This document shows positions 1 through 13,845 of a stretch of DNA of 64,000 bases, in pieces (within the stretch, counting starts at the first letter, position 1; each line of letters starts with the position of its first letter). Below the pieces are notes generated by a model, which saw nothing but the letters and a program-made list of their open reading frames with translations, did no database searches and was not told the origin of the DNA. Position numbers and translations under genes: made by a program. The stretch comes from Sanderia malayensis (Eukaryota; Cnidaria; Scyphozoa; Semaeostomeae; Pelagiidae): positions 4,030,001 to 4,094,000 of the forward strand of contig RQOL01000718.1 in NCBI GenBank assembly GCA_013076295.1, written 5' to 3'.

Positions 1-1929
1 CATGTCAATTGTATTTCGATGTCGACGTTAGGTTATAGCGAACTTAACGTCTTTCTTTTTGATATCTTGCATTTTATCTGGGGCTTAGCAAAGTGCCAGA
101 AAATTTCATTCATGGTTTAATGTTATACAAAGTGTCATTGTATTTACAAACTTTGTTTCGAATGACGAAACAAAGAGATTGCTGGGACGGAGATAGCAAC
201 GGTTATACGAATTTTGAAAGAAACATATTTCAAGGAAAAAACTTTTTCCAAGTTTTTAGACATTCGATTTGGTTATGCTCGAAATGCAAAATCAATCTTC
301 TGATTATTTTCTCGGAACAACTTAAGCCGTTTTCACGAAGCTTGCCGAAACAATTCCCTCTTGTTCCAACCATGAGCATTTTTCTCAAAGTTGTTCATTG
401 CTGCCCTGATATTCCGTGCAGAACATCTCGTGTTGTTTTTGACATAATGCCTGAACATAACAACAATACAATGTTGATTGTTGAAAAAGCAATCCTAAGC
501 TCTTGAAAATGATTGTTCTCTTACCCTGTTTGTTTAGCTATGCAAACGAGCAACGCAATTTGCAAAAAGAGGATTGCTGTTATTTTGTCAATGAAATGTG
601 CCCTTTTGAAATATTTACAACGTTTAATATTCAGTCGTGTGTGGCTGCATGATAAGATGGCGAGCCTTGAATCGTAAATGTACCCTGTAAATGAATAGAT
701 TTCGTTAACCCGAAGTGCAGGAACCAACGAATGCATTACTGCGTCTTGCATGCCAATCAGAACGGCACGTGTGATGCCAGTATATCATTCATACTCTAAT
801 TGCTGTTTGCGTTTGCTGTTTGCAGTATGCGTGATTTGATATTGCATGAGCCGCGCTATTTGGCATTTGCTTAAGCACCCACATGTACGCTTGCGCAATA
901 ATTATAATTAGCATCCTGCTGCGTTGTATTATCTGATGCCTAATTTCGTATTTCTATCGTTCCTTTTCAGTACATGTAGCTGCTAATGCTGCGGACGCCA
1001 TGCTGGTAAACTTAATTAGGACCCGAATTAGCGCCACAATTTGACTGGAAATCCAAAGTGCCCTTCAGGAGGCCAATTTACGCGACACTTATCTGTTTAA
1101 ACATCAAATTTCCTCTGAACACCGTTTGGTGTATTGAATTTGCGATGTTTTCAGGGGCGTTCATCCAAAAGGGTGCTTTTTTGAAAAGGGCTTTATCGTT
1201 TCTTGTACAATGAAGTACTCGCACGGTGGCCTCATTTAATCGAATGGACAACAATGCATACTTGCTCACTGTTTCCTTGGAAACGCACGAATTGTCATTC
1301 GAAGTCTTTGGCGCCGCTACAAGTAGGAAAAAACGAGGTAATGAAGTCAAGTGAACATGGGAAAGGTGATTTCTAAGGGCGCTAAAAATTGGTGCAAGGT
1401 AGAAGGAGAGGAAGAGAAGAGAGGATTGTGGGAAGGAAAGATCACCCTTCCCCGTTTCCGATGGCTGTAGTAGAGTTGTGGCATGATGACGTCATTGTCA
1501 TTATCGTTTCCCTGTAATCCACGGTGTTCGCAAACTGGATATGTTTGCGAGTTCATTTTCGGCAGACATGCGCCCTAGAAGTTGGCGCAATATTTCATCC
1601 CTTTTTGTGCGCAACGCTCACTCCTAGCTTCGAAGAAAATCCACAAATAATCAGCAACATTTCAAAATCTTCTTTCGTTATTTTACTCTCATCTTCTAAT
1701 ATGTACAATGGCGCTTCTTAGCTACTTTAAGAGCATAAATTTTTATAAATATGTCATTTGATGTTAGCTTGATAATCTAATTTAGCCATATCTGTACATT
1801 GGCTTTTACGGTTAGCGTGATAATAAAACTTCTAAAAAGATAAATCTTACTGCAAAAATGGCTTAATAACCTTTCTGCAATATGAAGAATATTACACAAA
1901 GATTATATTATAGTTGTTGAAGAATGGGC
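1..1929. other. Intergenic, no gene seen
   Basis: No open frame here has recognisable domains, sensible exon boundaries or coding-like composition. The longest frames (up to 137 codons) are low-complexity chance frames. The stretch lies 3' of the minus-strand bHLH gene and probably holds its 3' UTR and flanking DNA. Confidence 0.6.
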
Positions 1930-2817
1930 CTAACTAAAACTCGTTGCAATTTGATTGTTCGGTTTGCTGGCGCACTGAACAAATTGCGAAAGATAGTTGT
2001 CACAATTGCTATTTTCGTACAATTCATATTGATGTTGGTATTGTGATAGTTGCATGTTGCCAGCAGCGAAATGTTGTTGTTGCTGCTGCGATGTTGAAAT
2101 CGAGGCAATGTTTTTATTGCAATCGAGGCCCTTGCTTGCGAGCATGTTCATTAAGTTTTGTATATGGCACAGAGCGGAGTTCAAAATGTCGACTTTGCGC
2201 ATTTTAGGCTGCGTGAGGTATTTTGGGAGTGATTTTTGCAGTGCATCGTAACCGTTGGCCATACGACCGACTCTTGCTCGTTCCCTGGCATTTGCTACTG
2301 TTCTTCTTTGATTGCGAACCTCGACGGGCAGATCGTTGGATAAGTAACTTTTTCGCTTTGTCTTTCGCCTTTTCTTGCTCAATCCGCTCTCTTTGTGACA
2401 CTCCTGTGAAGACAGAAAGTAGCTCTCGTCCATCGTCTTTCCTCCCAGCATCAAGCTATCCGGTTCATCGAAATTTAACGCCTTGGGCGTTATTTTGTTT
2501 AGCTTCTCGTAGAATTCCTTGTCGAAATCGACCGGCGTCAGTTCCTGATCCGACAGTGCATGTTGTTCGGGCAGTTGCATGTTGTTGTAGTCCGGTACTT
2601 CTTGTGCCTGGAACGAGTACTGCTGTTGAATAGCGTCCGCCAACGAGTCCAGATCCGGAACGGTCTGTAAATGGTTCCGGTCGTCGTACGTTCTGAGTGA
2701 AAACGTGCTGCTTTCGTAGGCCGGATCACAACTCGATGGAAATGTCGTTGACATCGTTGTAGCTTTTTTCGTCACCATATTGTCTTTGGAAGCAATTGGC
2801 ATCATCATCATCATCAT
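1930..2817 (-). CDS. Divergent class II bHLH transcription factor, single exon
   Basis: The gene encodes a 295-residue protein without introns. A basic patch (KKRRKTKRK, about residues 148-156) precedes a bHLH domain at about 171-226. The basic region has RRTVANARERARV, the usual N-x-x-E-R form for E-box DNA. Helix 1 ends ALQKSLP, and the loop and helix 2 contain KMRKVDILNSALCHIQNL. It should act in the nucleus as a partner of an E-protein. The start is the first of six consecutive Met codons, two codons after an in-frame TAA. A short glutamine run lies near residue 244. The helices are unusual: GRMANGY in helix 1 and no LSKxETLRLA signature in helix 2. The ARER-RV core and KxxKxxILxxA pattern faintly resemble ATOH8/Net. 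Tunicate-specific bHLH families are another possibility. The bHLH call is firm, the subfamily is open. Confidence 0.85.
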   Translation of the reverse strand: MMMMMMPIASKDNMVTKKATTMSTTFPSSCDPAYESSTFSLRTYDDRNHLQTVPDLDSLADAIQQQYSFQAQEVPDYNNMQLPEQHALSDQELTPVDFDKEFYEKLNKITPKALNFDEPDSLMLGGKTMDESYFLSSQECHKESGLSKKRRKTKRKSYLSNDLPVEVRNQRRTVANARERARVGRMANGYDALQKSLPKYLTQPKMRKVDILNSALCHIQNLMNMLASKGLDCNKNIASISTSQQQQQHFAAGNMQLSQYQHQYELYENSNCDNYLSQFVQCASKPNNQIATSFS

Positions 2818-2867
2818 GTGTTACTCACTTTTTTATGAACCTGGAGAAATAGATAATATGATGGATT

Positions 2868-2875
2868 TATTTATA
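2868..2875 (-). promoter_or_regulatory. Possible TATA box of the first bHLH gene
   Basis: On the minus strand TATAAATA lies about 50 bp before the ATG. Between them is a pyrimidine-rich TATTTCTCCAG that could be a splice or trans-splice acceptor. Both readings rest on short motifs only. Confidence 0.3.
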
Positions 2876-5800
2876 TGATTCACTCTCTAAGCTGTTTGCC
2901 AATCCAGGAAAGTGTTGTGTCAATGTTTGCATAGGAAAACGAGGGGTCCTTTCTTAAATATCCGATCCGATCACGCATCTAATTTTGAATTATGCCTCCT
3001 AGTAGCTATTGCACGATTAACGCAAGTGAAGACAAGCGGATTGAAAGATTAATTCTGGTTCAAGCTTGGACAGGCAAGTCTCGATTTGACAAACCCAGAG
3101 AAATAGGACCTCAATTCATTGAACTGCCACACGGTAGATTAAATTGCTCTGAATGTTTATTAAACTCCCTATGTTGTTTAGTTGGTTTCAATGTTTGCCA
3201 TTTCGGAATTGCCTTATGTTTTCTCTTTTTGTTTCTCTTGGGTTCCTTTCTGTATCGGGATTCCATTTCTAAACAAGCTCGTGTGAACTAGTTTTTTTGC
3301 TACTAATTTTAGCCATTGCGTCAAAGCATATTAATTGCATTAATATTAGTCAATGCAGACTGATTGGTGTAGGATGGATTCGGCCTATTCATGCAATATG
3401 AATTATAGCACACTTAAACGTCGGGCTAATTAGGCTGTACTTAATTAGCAGGTTGATATGATTTCAAGGGAACGGGGCAAATTACAATTGAATTCTTTAT
3501 TGTTTGTTTAATAAACAGGACAATTTAGTTGTTTACGTAATTAAGTTAAATAAGAGTCCATGAGGTGCTAATCAAAGTCACAACAATGTACGATCATTGT
3601 TTTTCGTACGTAGCTCTATTTCATCCCATGCCCCTCACCACGGTATACTGGCCTAATTCGATTATAATAACGCGGGAAACATTGATTTCGTCAAAACGAT
3701 AGCGGTGAATATGCAAAACATCTCGCCGCCTTGGGCCTATATATCTGCGGACTGGAAAGTACTCAGTTTGCGTACAAAGCAATTGAGCTTTCTTTCAATA
3801 CACACGCGCTTTGGGCCAAGGGGCGATTTTCTAATTTAAATTACTAACAAAAACCGTATATTGGCACTGCGGCTGTGCCTATGTATTCCATTGTAATGTC
3901 TGGACTATAACTGTGTTGGCCACAATTATTTCCCAATTTAAAGAGACAAAGCTAACATTATTTCCCAGCACTTGTAAGGTCTGATCTGAGTTCGTGAAAA
4001 GAGAGAATGAATATTTTGTGATTTCGTCAAGTCAGAATGGAATTCACAAACCACCTTTATTTCTCCTTTGCTTTAATGAAATGCGGAATTGCTAAAGATT
4101 TTTTCATGCGGACTCTCTTTTAAGAAAGGAAATTTTACAGAAATTTTTCTTGAGCCTAGTACCAAAGTTTCTTAAACTTTTGGTCATCTCAGTTTTGATT
4201 CCTTATAAACCAGTTTTTTATATAATTAAAACATGCGCTTTAAAATGTCTCTTTTCTCTAATTTACGTGATGAAAACTCGACAGTTTGATGAATGAACTT
4301 TTGCCATTTAATAACTTACTATTATTACTACTACTTCATTCATATGTCATAGTGAGTTACCCGACTTTATCAGCGACCCGGGGTCAATGACGTTCATTGG
4401 TTATGTTTGGGTGTATATCATCAGATCATGTTTTGTCACTTTTGTGATTGTATAGCTGGAAAATTCTTTTTGAAAATTCAAAGAGCAGAAAGTTATATAT
4501 AAATGTTTGACTCTGGATGGCGTAGAAATATAAGGGGAAGCAAATATTTGCTCCAGTGCGTGCAAATACTAGAGATTCGTTTTCAAGCATGCGTAGAAGG
4601 AACGATGCCAAAGCAAGGAAGATAGGAAATTTTGAAAATATTGTGGAATTTCACAATTGATCAAACACGATGCTTGTTTGTTGTCGAATGCTGAGCTGTT
4701 TGTTGGGTCGCATCGCATGATATACTATCACGGTCACGTTGCATATATCCAGTCTAAATTTACTGTCTACCGATTTGAATGGCTGTCGGTAATGTTGGCA
4801 GATTTAAACTGGTCTCTTGACGCTCGCAAAATTCATGTAAACAGCCGAAAAATCGCGAACGGTACGTTGCAAGCGGAGTGGCAATGTGTTACACTGAGGC
4901 GGGCCGCGAGAATCCTACACAGCCCGCGCCGCGCGTGGAGAAAAGCAGAGAACGCGCGCGCCTGAATTTATTATCACAACGACGCATACACTATAACAAG
5001 ATATTTATCGATTATCTTCGCGAATATCAAATAAATATATGCATGTTTGACCAATTTGCTAATTTAAAACGGAATCTCTAATAATATCTAACAACAATAT
5101 TCAACTTGGTTGAAGACAATCCTCCTTTTTATCATCCTCTGAATACGGCAACAAAACGAGCAAACAAAAACGCTTTTTGACTGATGCTGGTCAAATTGAC
5201 AAATAAGCGGAAAACTTTGTAGTTTATTTTTGCATTCTTTTGCATTTGTAAAGGCTCGAATATTCACATACACTCATGCTTACAGCCGGCACGTGTCACC
5301 AATGTATTCTCCAAAATCTGCAACAATTCTTGATTTTACGCCGAGAAAGTTTCACTCGGTATTCGGCTCATAAGGTTATGTATAGTTATCTGATCGTGGC
5401 TATAAAACGAACACGAAATTCCAATGCATCACATACCCTGAAGTTGACTGCTGGAATTCGCACATTGAACACCGATCCACCCACGATTTTGCTCGTCACA
5501 AAAAAATTGTTTTTAACTACATGATGGTTAAAATAGTTCACATGATGATACGGTGTATACCACAAGGATTTTGATCTTGCGAAAGTCATTTGACTTTGTA
5601 ACAATTGCAAAATGTCGATGTTTTCCGACCAAGGGTCGGGAAATCAAAATGATAGACTCGGGTTGTGGGGATTTAATGTATCGTGCGTGGCGATATACAG
5701 CTAAGCCCTATTTGGTACAATATTATATTGCACAGCGTGTACTAAATAACTCGAGTGTTCGATCTGTCGAAGTGAATACTTTGCGAATTGAATGGAAGGA

Positions 5801-8800
5801 TCAAAATATGATATGAGAACAGATGAATTAATCAAGGGCTTCCTTTACTCCGTTTCAATCCATAGCAACGATTAAACAGAGAGAAACGGTTTGAAAAAAG
5901 GGCAATCAATCTTATTTTAATCGGACTAATCGCCTCGAAAGGATAACTACAATCCTTTAATCAAAAAATAGACGGATAACTCTATATATACCTGGTTTGA
6001 TGAGAGGTGTAACAGCGTTGAATGGAGTCAGCGGTTGATGTGTATTGAAGTGCAGTGCAATGGAGTCGACGTTGCCAGTGCTCAGCAGTTTCTCGATTTC
6101 GAAATGCGCTCTCTGTGCGTACCCTTGGCTATTTATACCCGCGCTGTGTCCTTACGAGAGCTTACGTAACAGCCTAATTTGCATAGGAATGGGGGTCGCG
6201 TAGCGTCAACTCTTCTCTACACGACTCGTAATGTGTCTCTTGAGAAGCAATTGAGCATGACAATCGCTGAACAATGTACCATCGAAGTTAACAATGATGG
6301 TGTGACGACAGACACACAATGGCATTCGTTCAATCGTCTCACTCAGCTCGACGTTCGTTGGCCATCTCCAACCTAATCGTTTTCGACTTCTTTCGTTTGT
6401 AAATAATCTTGAAATTGTCCCTTACGATAACCTTCCCTCACAATAAATCCTCCTTGGCATCGCGAAACCTTGGCTAATGACTGTTTGCTTTACTTTAGTT
6501 GTTTGCTTTTAAAAGCTGTTTACTCACCTAATAGGCTTAGGGCTCTCGAAACCACTTACTCTTACATATGCGATTTAAATCGAGTAGAATAGCTTTGAGT
6601 GCTTGAAGACCTGTGATGACTACCTATCTAAAGAGTGCAGATAAGCAGCCCATTTTGGTTTTCTCTATAGTTCGTCGCTCCCTACAGGCGGAGCATATAG
6701 CTGTGCGTTGAGGGGTCTGTTACAGTTAAATTGATCTCTTTTTGGCTATCTTTTTCTTTTTGCATTTGAGGTCCACACGTGTTCATTTGAAAGTGTTCGA
6801 GTATAGACAAACAATTGTTTAAATGAAATTGTCGTGTAGTGATTGTTGTCATCTGCCAGCATCCTCACGTTGCTTTCAGATAGACTAAACATTCGATTTT
6901 CTGGAAAGCTGTCCATCTGGGGAAAGTCGTGACAATTTATTTTACTTCCCCCTCTCTCTCTGAGCAAAGTAGGCCTTGTCTTGTTTGCATACGGACTCGG
7001 AGAGTGACGTCAGATTTTGAGGTCGCGGAGTAGGAAAGGAAACCCCTTGGAGGAAGTATTGTCTCGCAGAAAAGGGCACACTTTGGAGAAACAAGGGTTA
7101 ACAGCATAACTGACAGGGTAACTACCCTCATCAAGAATTCAATTGAACTTCTACGGTCTACAACACGATTATCCAGATATTCTACCTAGTACATTTCACT
7201 AGACACACTTAACTGTATTGGTAAATTGGCGCGTATGCCCACAAGGCATGCGCATTCTTCTCTGGAAAAGCCCCATACTGTTCTAAAGGGATTTTGCCAT
7301 CATATCTTAATTGCAGTTAAGTAAGGGTCTTATTTAACTGCACGGTTATTTAATCTGAACAAACTGCGTTCATTTCCCTGTTGGGCAATGACAACCAGAT
7401 TTTTTTTCACCTTTTTAGCTTTGCTTCACATCCTTTCATTCTGTGTAAAGACATACACGTGTTGATATGTTCATGGTCAGTGTGCAGCTAAAATAAGATA
7501 TATGAGCCCACGAAACCTCATGGTTAATCAACTCTCGTGTCTCCTTGTTCACACATGCGCTGTGTTATTTGAATGCTTTGTAGCTATGCGGTTGAATCTG
7601 AGTCTGATCACGATGGAATCTGAGCCAGCCAGACGACCCTCCCTGTAGGTTCGGACCCTGACTTAACCGTTTCACAGTAGGAATGAGTTTCACTCTCACA
7701 AAGTTCTCGGGACAGTTTCTGATCACTTGCTGGTATGCCCGATAACAACAATTCACTGTCAAGCTGATCTGTGAGCTAGTACCTAAGCAAATTTGACTTT
7801 GGCTAATCCATTCCCAATACGGTATTAAGAAACGTCTTTCTTTTCCCCGCATTACTTGTTACATTCGAATCCCATTGTATATTGGTAAAACTCTCTGAAT
7901 CAAGCCTTATTTGTATTCTAAATATAGACAACCAACGCAGGAATCTTTTCAATTCCATTCAAGTGCTATTCTAACAGCAAACCTGTTATTGGCTTATGCT
8001 CAAAATTCGATAAGTAATTCACATTGTACTGTCACTCGGCTAACAGCTAACAGCGTGTAAGCCGTACTGAAGTTCTAATCTATAATTCCTGTATTAGTAA
8101 GAGAAACATCACCTTTAAGCTTATAACCTGTATCAAGAGCTTTACGAAAGGTAGATAGGGGTTAAGACTAAGACTAATCACGCTTCCAAATGCATGCATG
8201 TTGCAATTGTCTGTAGTAGTGTAGATACAAGCTACCGGCTACTTACTTTGTAGCATGGTTAGTGGGCATCACCTGCTTAATGAGACCATACAATGAAGTC
8301 TGCATTACTTCGATCGTATTTACACCATGAACTGGTCACTCAGTGTAATGTCGTGACCCATTTCACAATCACACCACGCAACATTTCCAAGCTATTCTTC
8401 CATATTCAATTGCTCAGTTGGAAGGATGGCTGGATGAGTATATATATATAGAGCTGTGCATGCTTGGGATTGGGATCAATTTTTGCCCATTTTATGCGTA
8501 CAGTCGGCGACTACCGCACGTGGTCTGAAGTGAGTCCAATTTTTTGTCGATTCATCTTGCAAACGGCTTGAAAAACCATCGCCTTGCGATTCTAGTTTAA
8601 TCACTCTGTGTTTCTCATCTTGCTTTTGTGTTTTTGGAACCATTCTTGGTTTATTGTTATATTTATTGTTATATTTATTGTTAACCACACCTGTTTCGAT
8701 TGACCTGTTCCTTATCTTTTCTACTTTTTTCCAAAAAGCATGTTGTATGTTCAACCAAGGGGACCAAAGATGTGTGTCGTGCAAAATGCTTTCATTAGCT

Positions 8801-11319
8801 CATGGCTGAGCCTGGACTTTTAAAAGGAAAGCTTTAATTTGAAGGGGGCAGTTAGAGGGGGCAAATGCTGAGCTTGTTGCACTGGGGGGCTCTAGGTGGG
8901 TGCAACTGACAGCCTTGTTCATATATACCCCGATGCTCATGTTAAAGACTCGAGAACGAGATTCTATGAGAAAAATGGCGGGCATTTTGAAAAGCAAGTT
9001 GCTGACGTCATTTTGCCGAAGTAAGCAGAGGTTGCCGCTGGAACACAGGCAGGCAACATGGTGTGACAAATAAGATAGGATGGCATAATTACAAACAGGA
9101 TAGCATGATTACTTGTTGTTATTTTCATATGTTAGACGACGAATTGCCAAGAAAACAGGTTACGGTTGTGGGATATTGTTACGAAACACCTCGCTCTGGA
9201 TTGAGTGATGGGTGTTAGCTTACTTGAAATAGCATACCTTGAAAAGAGTAGATCAGAAGGACGTTGAGCTCTGAATAGATTGTAATGTGAAGCCCATGCG
9301 AAAGCAGATTATCGGTTTGGAGGGGGGGCATTTGATGGCTCTTCATTTGGAGAAGGACTGCATGGAACTTTGATTGTACCAAGAGAAATGTGCTGGGGAG
9401 GTGTTGTGGACTGCTAGCTAATTAAGCAGGACAGAATGAAGCATCATTTTTCTTGTTTACATATGACGGAGACGATAATCTAAAGATTTCACGTGAAATG
9501 AATGTATCTGCATGTTGTCAAGCCGTTGATTTGTGCTTTTTTGTGTGCATGTGAGCGTTGAATGTTTAGTGAGATACGGTTGTGTGTGACATTGGTTTTA
9601 GAAGTCAGGGTTTTAATTAAGTAAAGAAAAGATTGCCAGACCATATGGCGGTTTCTGTCAGTGGTCGTCGAGCTAAAAGACACCGACAATTGCTCAGATG
9701 ATATGTTGCATCATAAGTGAACAGTTGAGCACATTGACTTGTTCTTCTTCCATGTTCCAAACAGCATACAAATGGCTCATAGCACATTTAGTCTACAGCT
9801 GTCTCGTCTAGACAGGCTAGATTATCAGCCCAAAGCAGTGCTTCACCACGTTGATGCCTTTTCTTTTCGTCCATTCACCATTCTCTCACTCATTGTCTTC
9901 GCAGAGCAAGTATATGAAATGCCTTAATTTGTTCATACAATTTTCAGTCAACATCTAAATATTTATCTCGTGGTCGAAACAGTAACTCTGGCATGAATTA
10001 TAAATAACATTGGAGTGTTTATTATCGTGTATATATGACAGGTCATTATCGTTGTCGTGAATTTTGACGTCAACCCACTATTTCGTATCGATATTCTTTT
10101 AATTCTTGTGTTATTTCGCCACTCGTGTTGATCAAACCGAAACGTTGTGTGATTAGCTTTGCTAATTTTCCCATTAAACTCATCAACTTCCATTCAATCT
10201 AAATTGCAACTTAACTTTATCAACAATTGGAACGCGTGTATTTGTGGCGCCACTCTGTCTAAATTATTTTCAAGGCCGTCCTTGCACTTTTTTCTTCTTC
10301 TCCTTCGTGCAGAAGAAAATTATTTCGCCACCACGTTTTCTCTTACCTGTGTGAATTTTCCCGCGCTTTGCGTTGATCAGAGGTCTGGGCTGAGGTCAAT
10401 ATCTTTTCGTCTTTATTTGTCGTCTTTTCACTGTTAAGTTTCCCGTAAATTTCTCCCATTACCGATTGCTATTTCGTGGCCGTCTAGCACGGGTCTTTGT
10501 TGTCACAGTTCGTCTGGCCTAAGTTGGTTGCGATATTCTCATGGTCAAAAACATACCTAACGTATGTGCCAGTTTATAAACCAAATTCATTTAGCGTATT
10601 TTTATGACATAAGAGATGCTGTCACGAATAGACAGGGATTTTGTTAATGAGATAAAAAACTATGTAAAAAATAAGGAATAAAAGTAAATGCCCATTCATT
10701 TTATGGCCGTTGTAATTAAATTATTTTCACCACTTTTCCTCGTTTAATGCAAAAGTATGGGTATCTCGTCGGAGATTATGACAATTTCTTCTAATTTATA
10801 TTTCTAATTTGCCAGTAATTAAGTTTCGTTTAATATTTCGATATCGAATTATCCTATAAGACGAAAGCAATAATACCATAACTCAAATTTTATTTTCTTT
10901 CGCGACGGCCGTAAGCAAATTATTATTATTCTTTTTAGGATAAAGGCCAAATCGATTTGATAATAAGAAATTGCGTTTCCATGAGGATGGAAACGAAGTC
11001 ACTTCATTGGGCACGTCACTTGTGTCATGAACATGCCTATACGTGGAGTTCTATTGTTCTATTGTATTGTTTTATCGTTCTATTGTTCTATTGTTTATCG
11101 GTTAGTGTAGGCTTGAAGATATACATCAGAATTCAAACCTGACAAACAAAACCGCCTATAAGAAACCGGCCCCTCTTAGGTGGGAGGATATTGTTAAGAA
11201 ACCGGAGTACTAACTACAGATTTAAAGTGCTATTGTGGAATAGAATAGGATAGAAAAGTATTAGAGTGGCAGGTGGGGTAGATTTCTTGTCATAACAAAG
11301 AGCAGTTTTGGCTATGTTT
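2876..11319. other. Long gene-poor stretch
   Basis: About 8.4 kb with no supportable gene. Frames here, including a 99-codon frame at 2992 with a hydrophobic tail, show no domain, homologue or splice context. Small features include a 12-bp tandem repeat (three units of ATTTATTGTTAT type near 8650) and TATA-like motifs near 5990 and 6130. The region upstream of the bHLH gene is the natural place for its enhancers, but I can point to none. Confidence 0.5.
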
Positions 11320-11320
11320 T

Positions 11321-11507
11321 GACGACGATAACCAGGACCATATTTGCTAGGGTAAATTTGAAATAGCTCCACACACCATTAGGTCGTTTTCAATCCAAAA
11401 TGCAACTCTTTGGGACGACGATAACCAGGACCATATTTGCTAGGGTAAATTTGAAATAGCTCCACACACCATTAGGTCGTTTTCAATCCAAAATGCAACT
11501 CTTTGGG
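11321..11507. repeat. Perfect 93-bp tandem duplication
   Basis: Two adjacent copies of a 93-bp unit (11321-11413 and 11414-11506) begin GACGACGATAACCAGG and appear identical base for base. That implies a very recent duplication, or an assembly or haplotype-merging artefact. Confidence 0.9.
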
Positions 11508-12189
11508 AATTAGATTTTTAAGAACATTTAAAAAACCCTTTAGTACTAAAATCTAGGAAAATATTAAGAAGAACATTAGTTTGTTTTATAACAACACCAA
11601 AACAACAAAGGGTTCCTCGATTTGCCGAAACAATAAATGCTGCATCATCTATGTAAAAAATTGTTGCTGGTCGGAATTTAGCTAACTATTCTCTCACCAT
11701 CTGGAAAGACGATTAAAACCCATTGTGCTATTGTAATTGCGGGTTGGCTGTGATTAAAATCCAAGAAACTAGATGCCCAGGTGTGTGCTCTAGAGGTGGA
11801 GAAGAGGTGTTTGGGAGATTATACCCCTGGGAATAATCAAAATTGCTATGATATATTTTTAATTTCTAACCCAAGCTGGGGTGCATGGATACTAGTATTA
11901 TAGAGGCTTTTGTTGTTTTCATAATCTCGGATGGGTTTGAGACTGTGCCTCGTATGGATAATCAAAAGGGCGATACTTGTTGTAGGCCTGGGCGTTACTT
12001 AGCGGGCTCGCTACACATTGATTTTAATGTTGCTGTAACATAACATTTGACTTTTGCAAGTGAAATGCTATCTGTATTCGTAATGTATTCTTATTCGATG
12101 TGTCTGATGATCCCAATAGCGTGAAACCTATCAGCCAATGTAGTGTTCTATTCTAATCATTATAAACTCGCTCTGCTGCCGTGGTATGG

Positions 12190-12370
12190 GCAATATCTTT
12201 GCCGATGAAGACATTTCGCTACACTTTTATAATTTTAAGCTTTGTAAAAGTATACAGTCATCTGGTAAAATTATTGGGTTAAGCTTGCTGCTATTTTCAA
12301 TACATACACAACATAACTTCGATGTCTCCATGCTTGGGCTCAATATATATCAGGATGAGCCGGGATAGGG
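12190..12370. repeat. Diverged copy of the 28.8/53.2 kb dispersed repeat
   Basis: The segment from about 12275 to 12355 (GCTTGCTGCTATTTTCAATA ... GGGCTCAATAT) matches the core of the MITEs at 28828-29098 and 53190-53442. The segment at 12195-12235 matches sequence just outside the 53 kb copy. Inverted termini are not preserved, so this is an old or rearranged relative. Confidence 0.55.
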
Positions 12371-12706
12371 GTTCATTTAAGGGGGCGGGGTATTTCAGGA
12401 TTAATGATTTATTCGATTACAGTTGTCTTTAAATAACTAATGGTATTCAATCCCCTTACTCTAATAAAATTTAAGAAACTTATCGAGTATTATAGATTAA
12501 TTTGATGGAAATACGACAGAGCAACGACCAAAAAATGACAACCCATTCGAAACTAAATATAGTTTTAACGAACGGAACATTGATATGACTTAAGATCCAA
12601 AATGGAACTAAGAAAATTAGCAAGAATTAGGTACAAAATTTACAAAAATCAAGAAAATTAGAATCAAGAATTTCAATACGAACTAAAATCATCAAGTTGT
12701 CTCGTG

Positions 12707-13845
12707 TTAGATACTAGCCTCGTTTGTGATATCAATCTTATGTTGGCCCTTATTACTGGCATACGCAAGGTAGGTATTCCAAAATAATGCCACAAAATTA
12801 ACAACCATAACTCTGTGTTTCATTGGAATAAAATAGAAATTCATCAATTGTACAGCTGGCCAGATGCAGTAATTTACTTTCAGTGCATTCAAATAATCAT
12901 GTTTCAAAACCTCTTTCATCTCCTTGGCGCTTTTACCATTCAAAACATTAACAGCACTGAAAAACATCACCAGAAATGACGGAGCCCATATCAATTGATC
13001 CATTGCCATCTTTTTCAATGCAGTACTGCCTCCAGTGCCTTTAACAAGCTTGTCCAATATTATGTACCAAGTTCGTAGCCCAGGGCCTATCAAACAAAAA
13101 CCAATGCCGGCCATTTTGGTTGTTCGCATGACGTCATGGTTTTTTAAGCCCCTCTTTTCCACGATTTGTTGGGCAATTATATCTCCGACACCAACCAACG
13201 AGCCTTTGGGGGGAAAGAAAAAGGTTAAGTTATCCTATCTTCGGTGGCCAAGTTTAATGTACCGTTTAATGTACCGGGATTTACGATGCATAACATTGGA
13301 AACACGTTACTTTAACGTGCTACACTACACTGTATTATAAAAAGCATTGTGAATTGAACCGAAATTGACTTTGTTGAATCCCCGGCCCAAGAAAGTTCAT
13401 TTGGCTGAACTGAACCGATATGAAACTGTAATTTGAAACAATCGATTGGAAGCAATTGTCATTGTTGTATATTTAGAAATTCTATCATGGAGCCGTAACA
13501 AGGAAAGTATAAAAGATCTGATCACATGACCTTCACGTTATATCATGGTCTGGTCACTCACGACATATTTACATCCCTAGCAAACCAAAACGATCTAATT
13601 TTATTCATTTCAGCTTATTGCCAATATAAAATAAAATACCTATTACCATATTATTTTATTAGGCGTCAAATCTAATGAAAGGCTTGCATCTAGGAATGTT
13701 TTGGACAAAAATGGAAGGATGACGACCGGCCTAATAAATTTGATAATATTTAGGCCTATGCGAGCTTACCAGTTGATATGATTGTCGTTATCCAGGGCTT
13801 TGTGTTCATCGAGTGTAGGTAGAAACGATAAAAAGCCTTTGCCAT
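12707..13845 (-). CDS. MPV17: MPV17 mitochondrial inner-membrane protein
   Basis: Two exons, 13770-13845 and 12707-13203, join in frame across a GT-AG intron with a pyrimidine-rich acceptor, giving 190 residues (human about 176). Exon 1 starts MAKAFYRFY and carries TKPW, the family's HPWK-type motif. Exon 2 continues SLVGVGDIIAQQIVEKRG, close to human MPV17. Later parts (WYIILDKLVKG, NYCIWPAVQLMNFYFIPMKHR, FWNTYLAYA) match the Mpv17/PMP22 family C-terminal signature. The family forms a multi-span channel in the mitochondrial inner membrane, and human loss causes mtDNA depletion. The exon 2 match favours MPV17 over the paralogues PXMP2 and MPV17L. A minus-strand AATAAA lies near 12410. No neighbour is functionally linked. 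Confidence 0.93.

Noticed and set aside
2992..3291. 99-codon plus-strand frame with a hydrophobic C-terminal segment
   Set aside because: No homologue, no splice or promoter context, and the hydrophobic part is from T-rich DNA.
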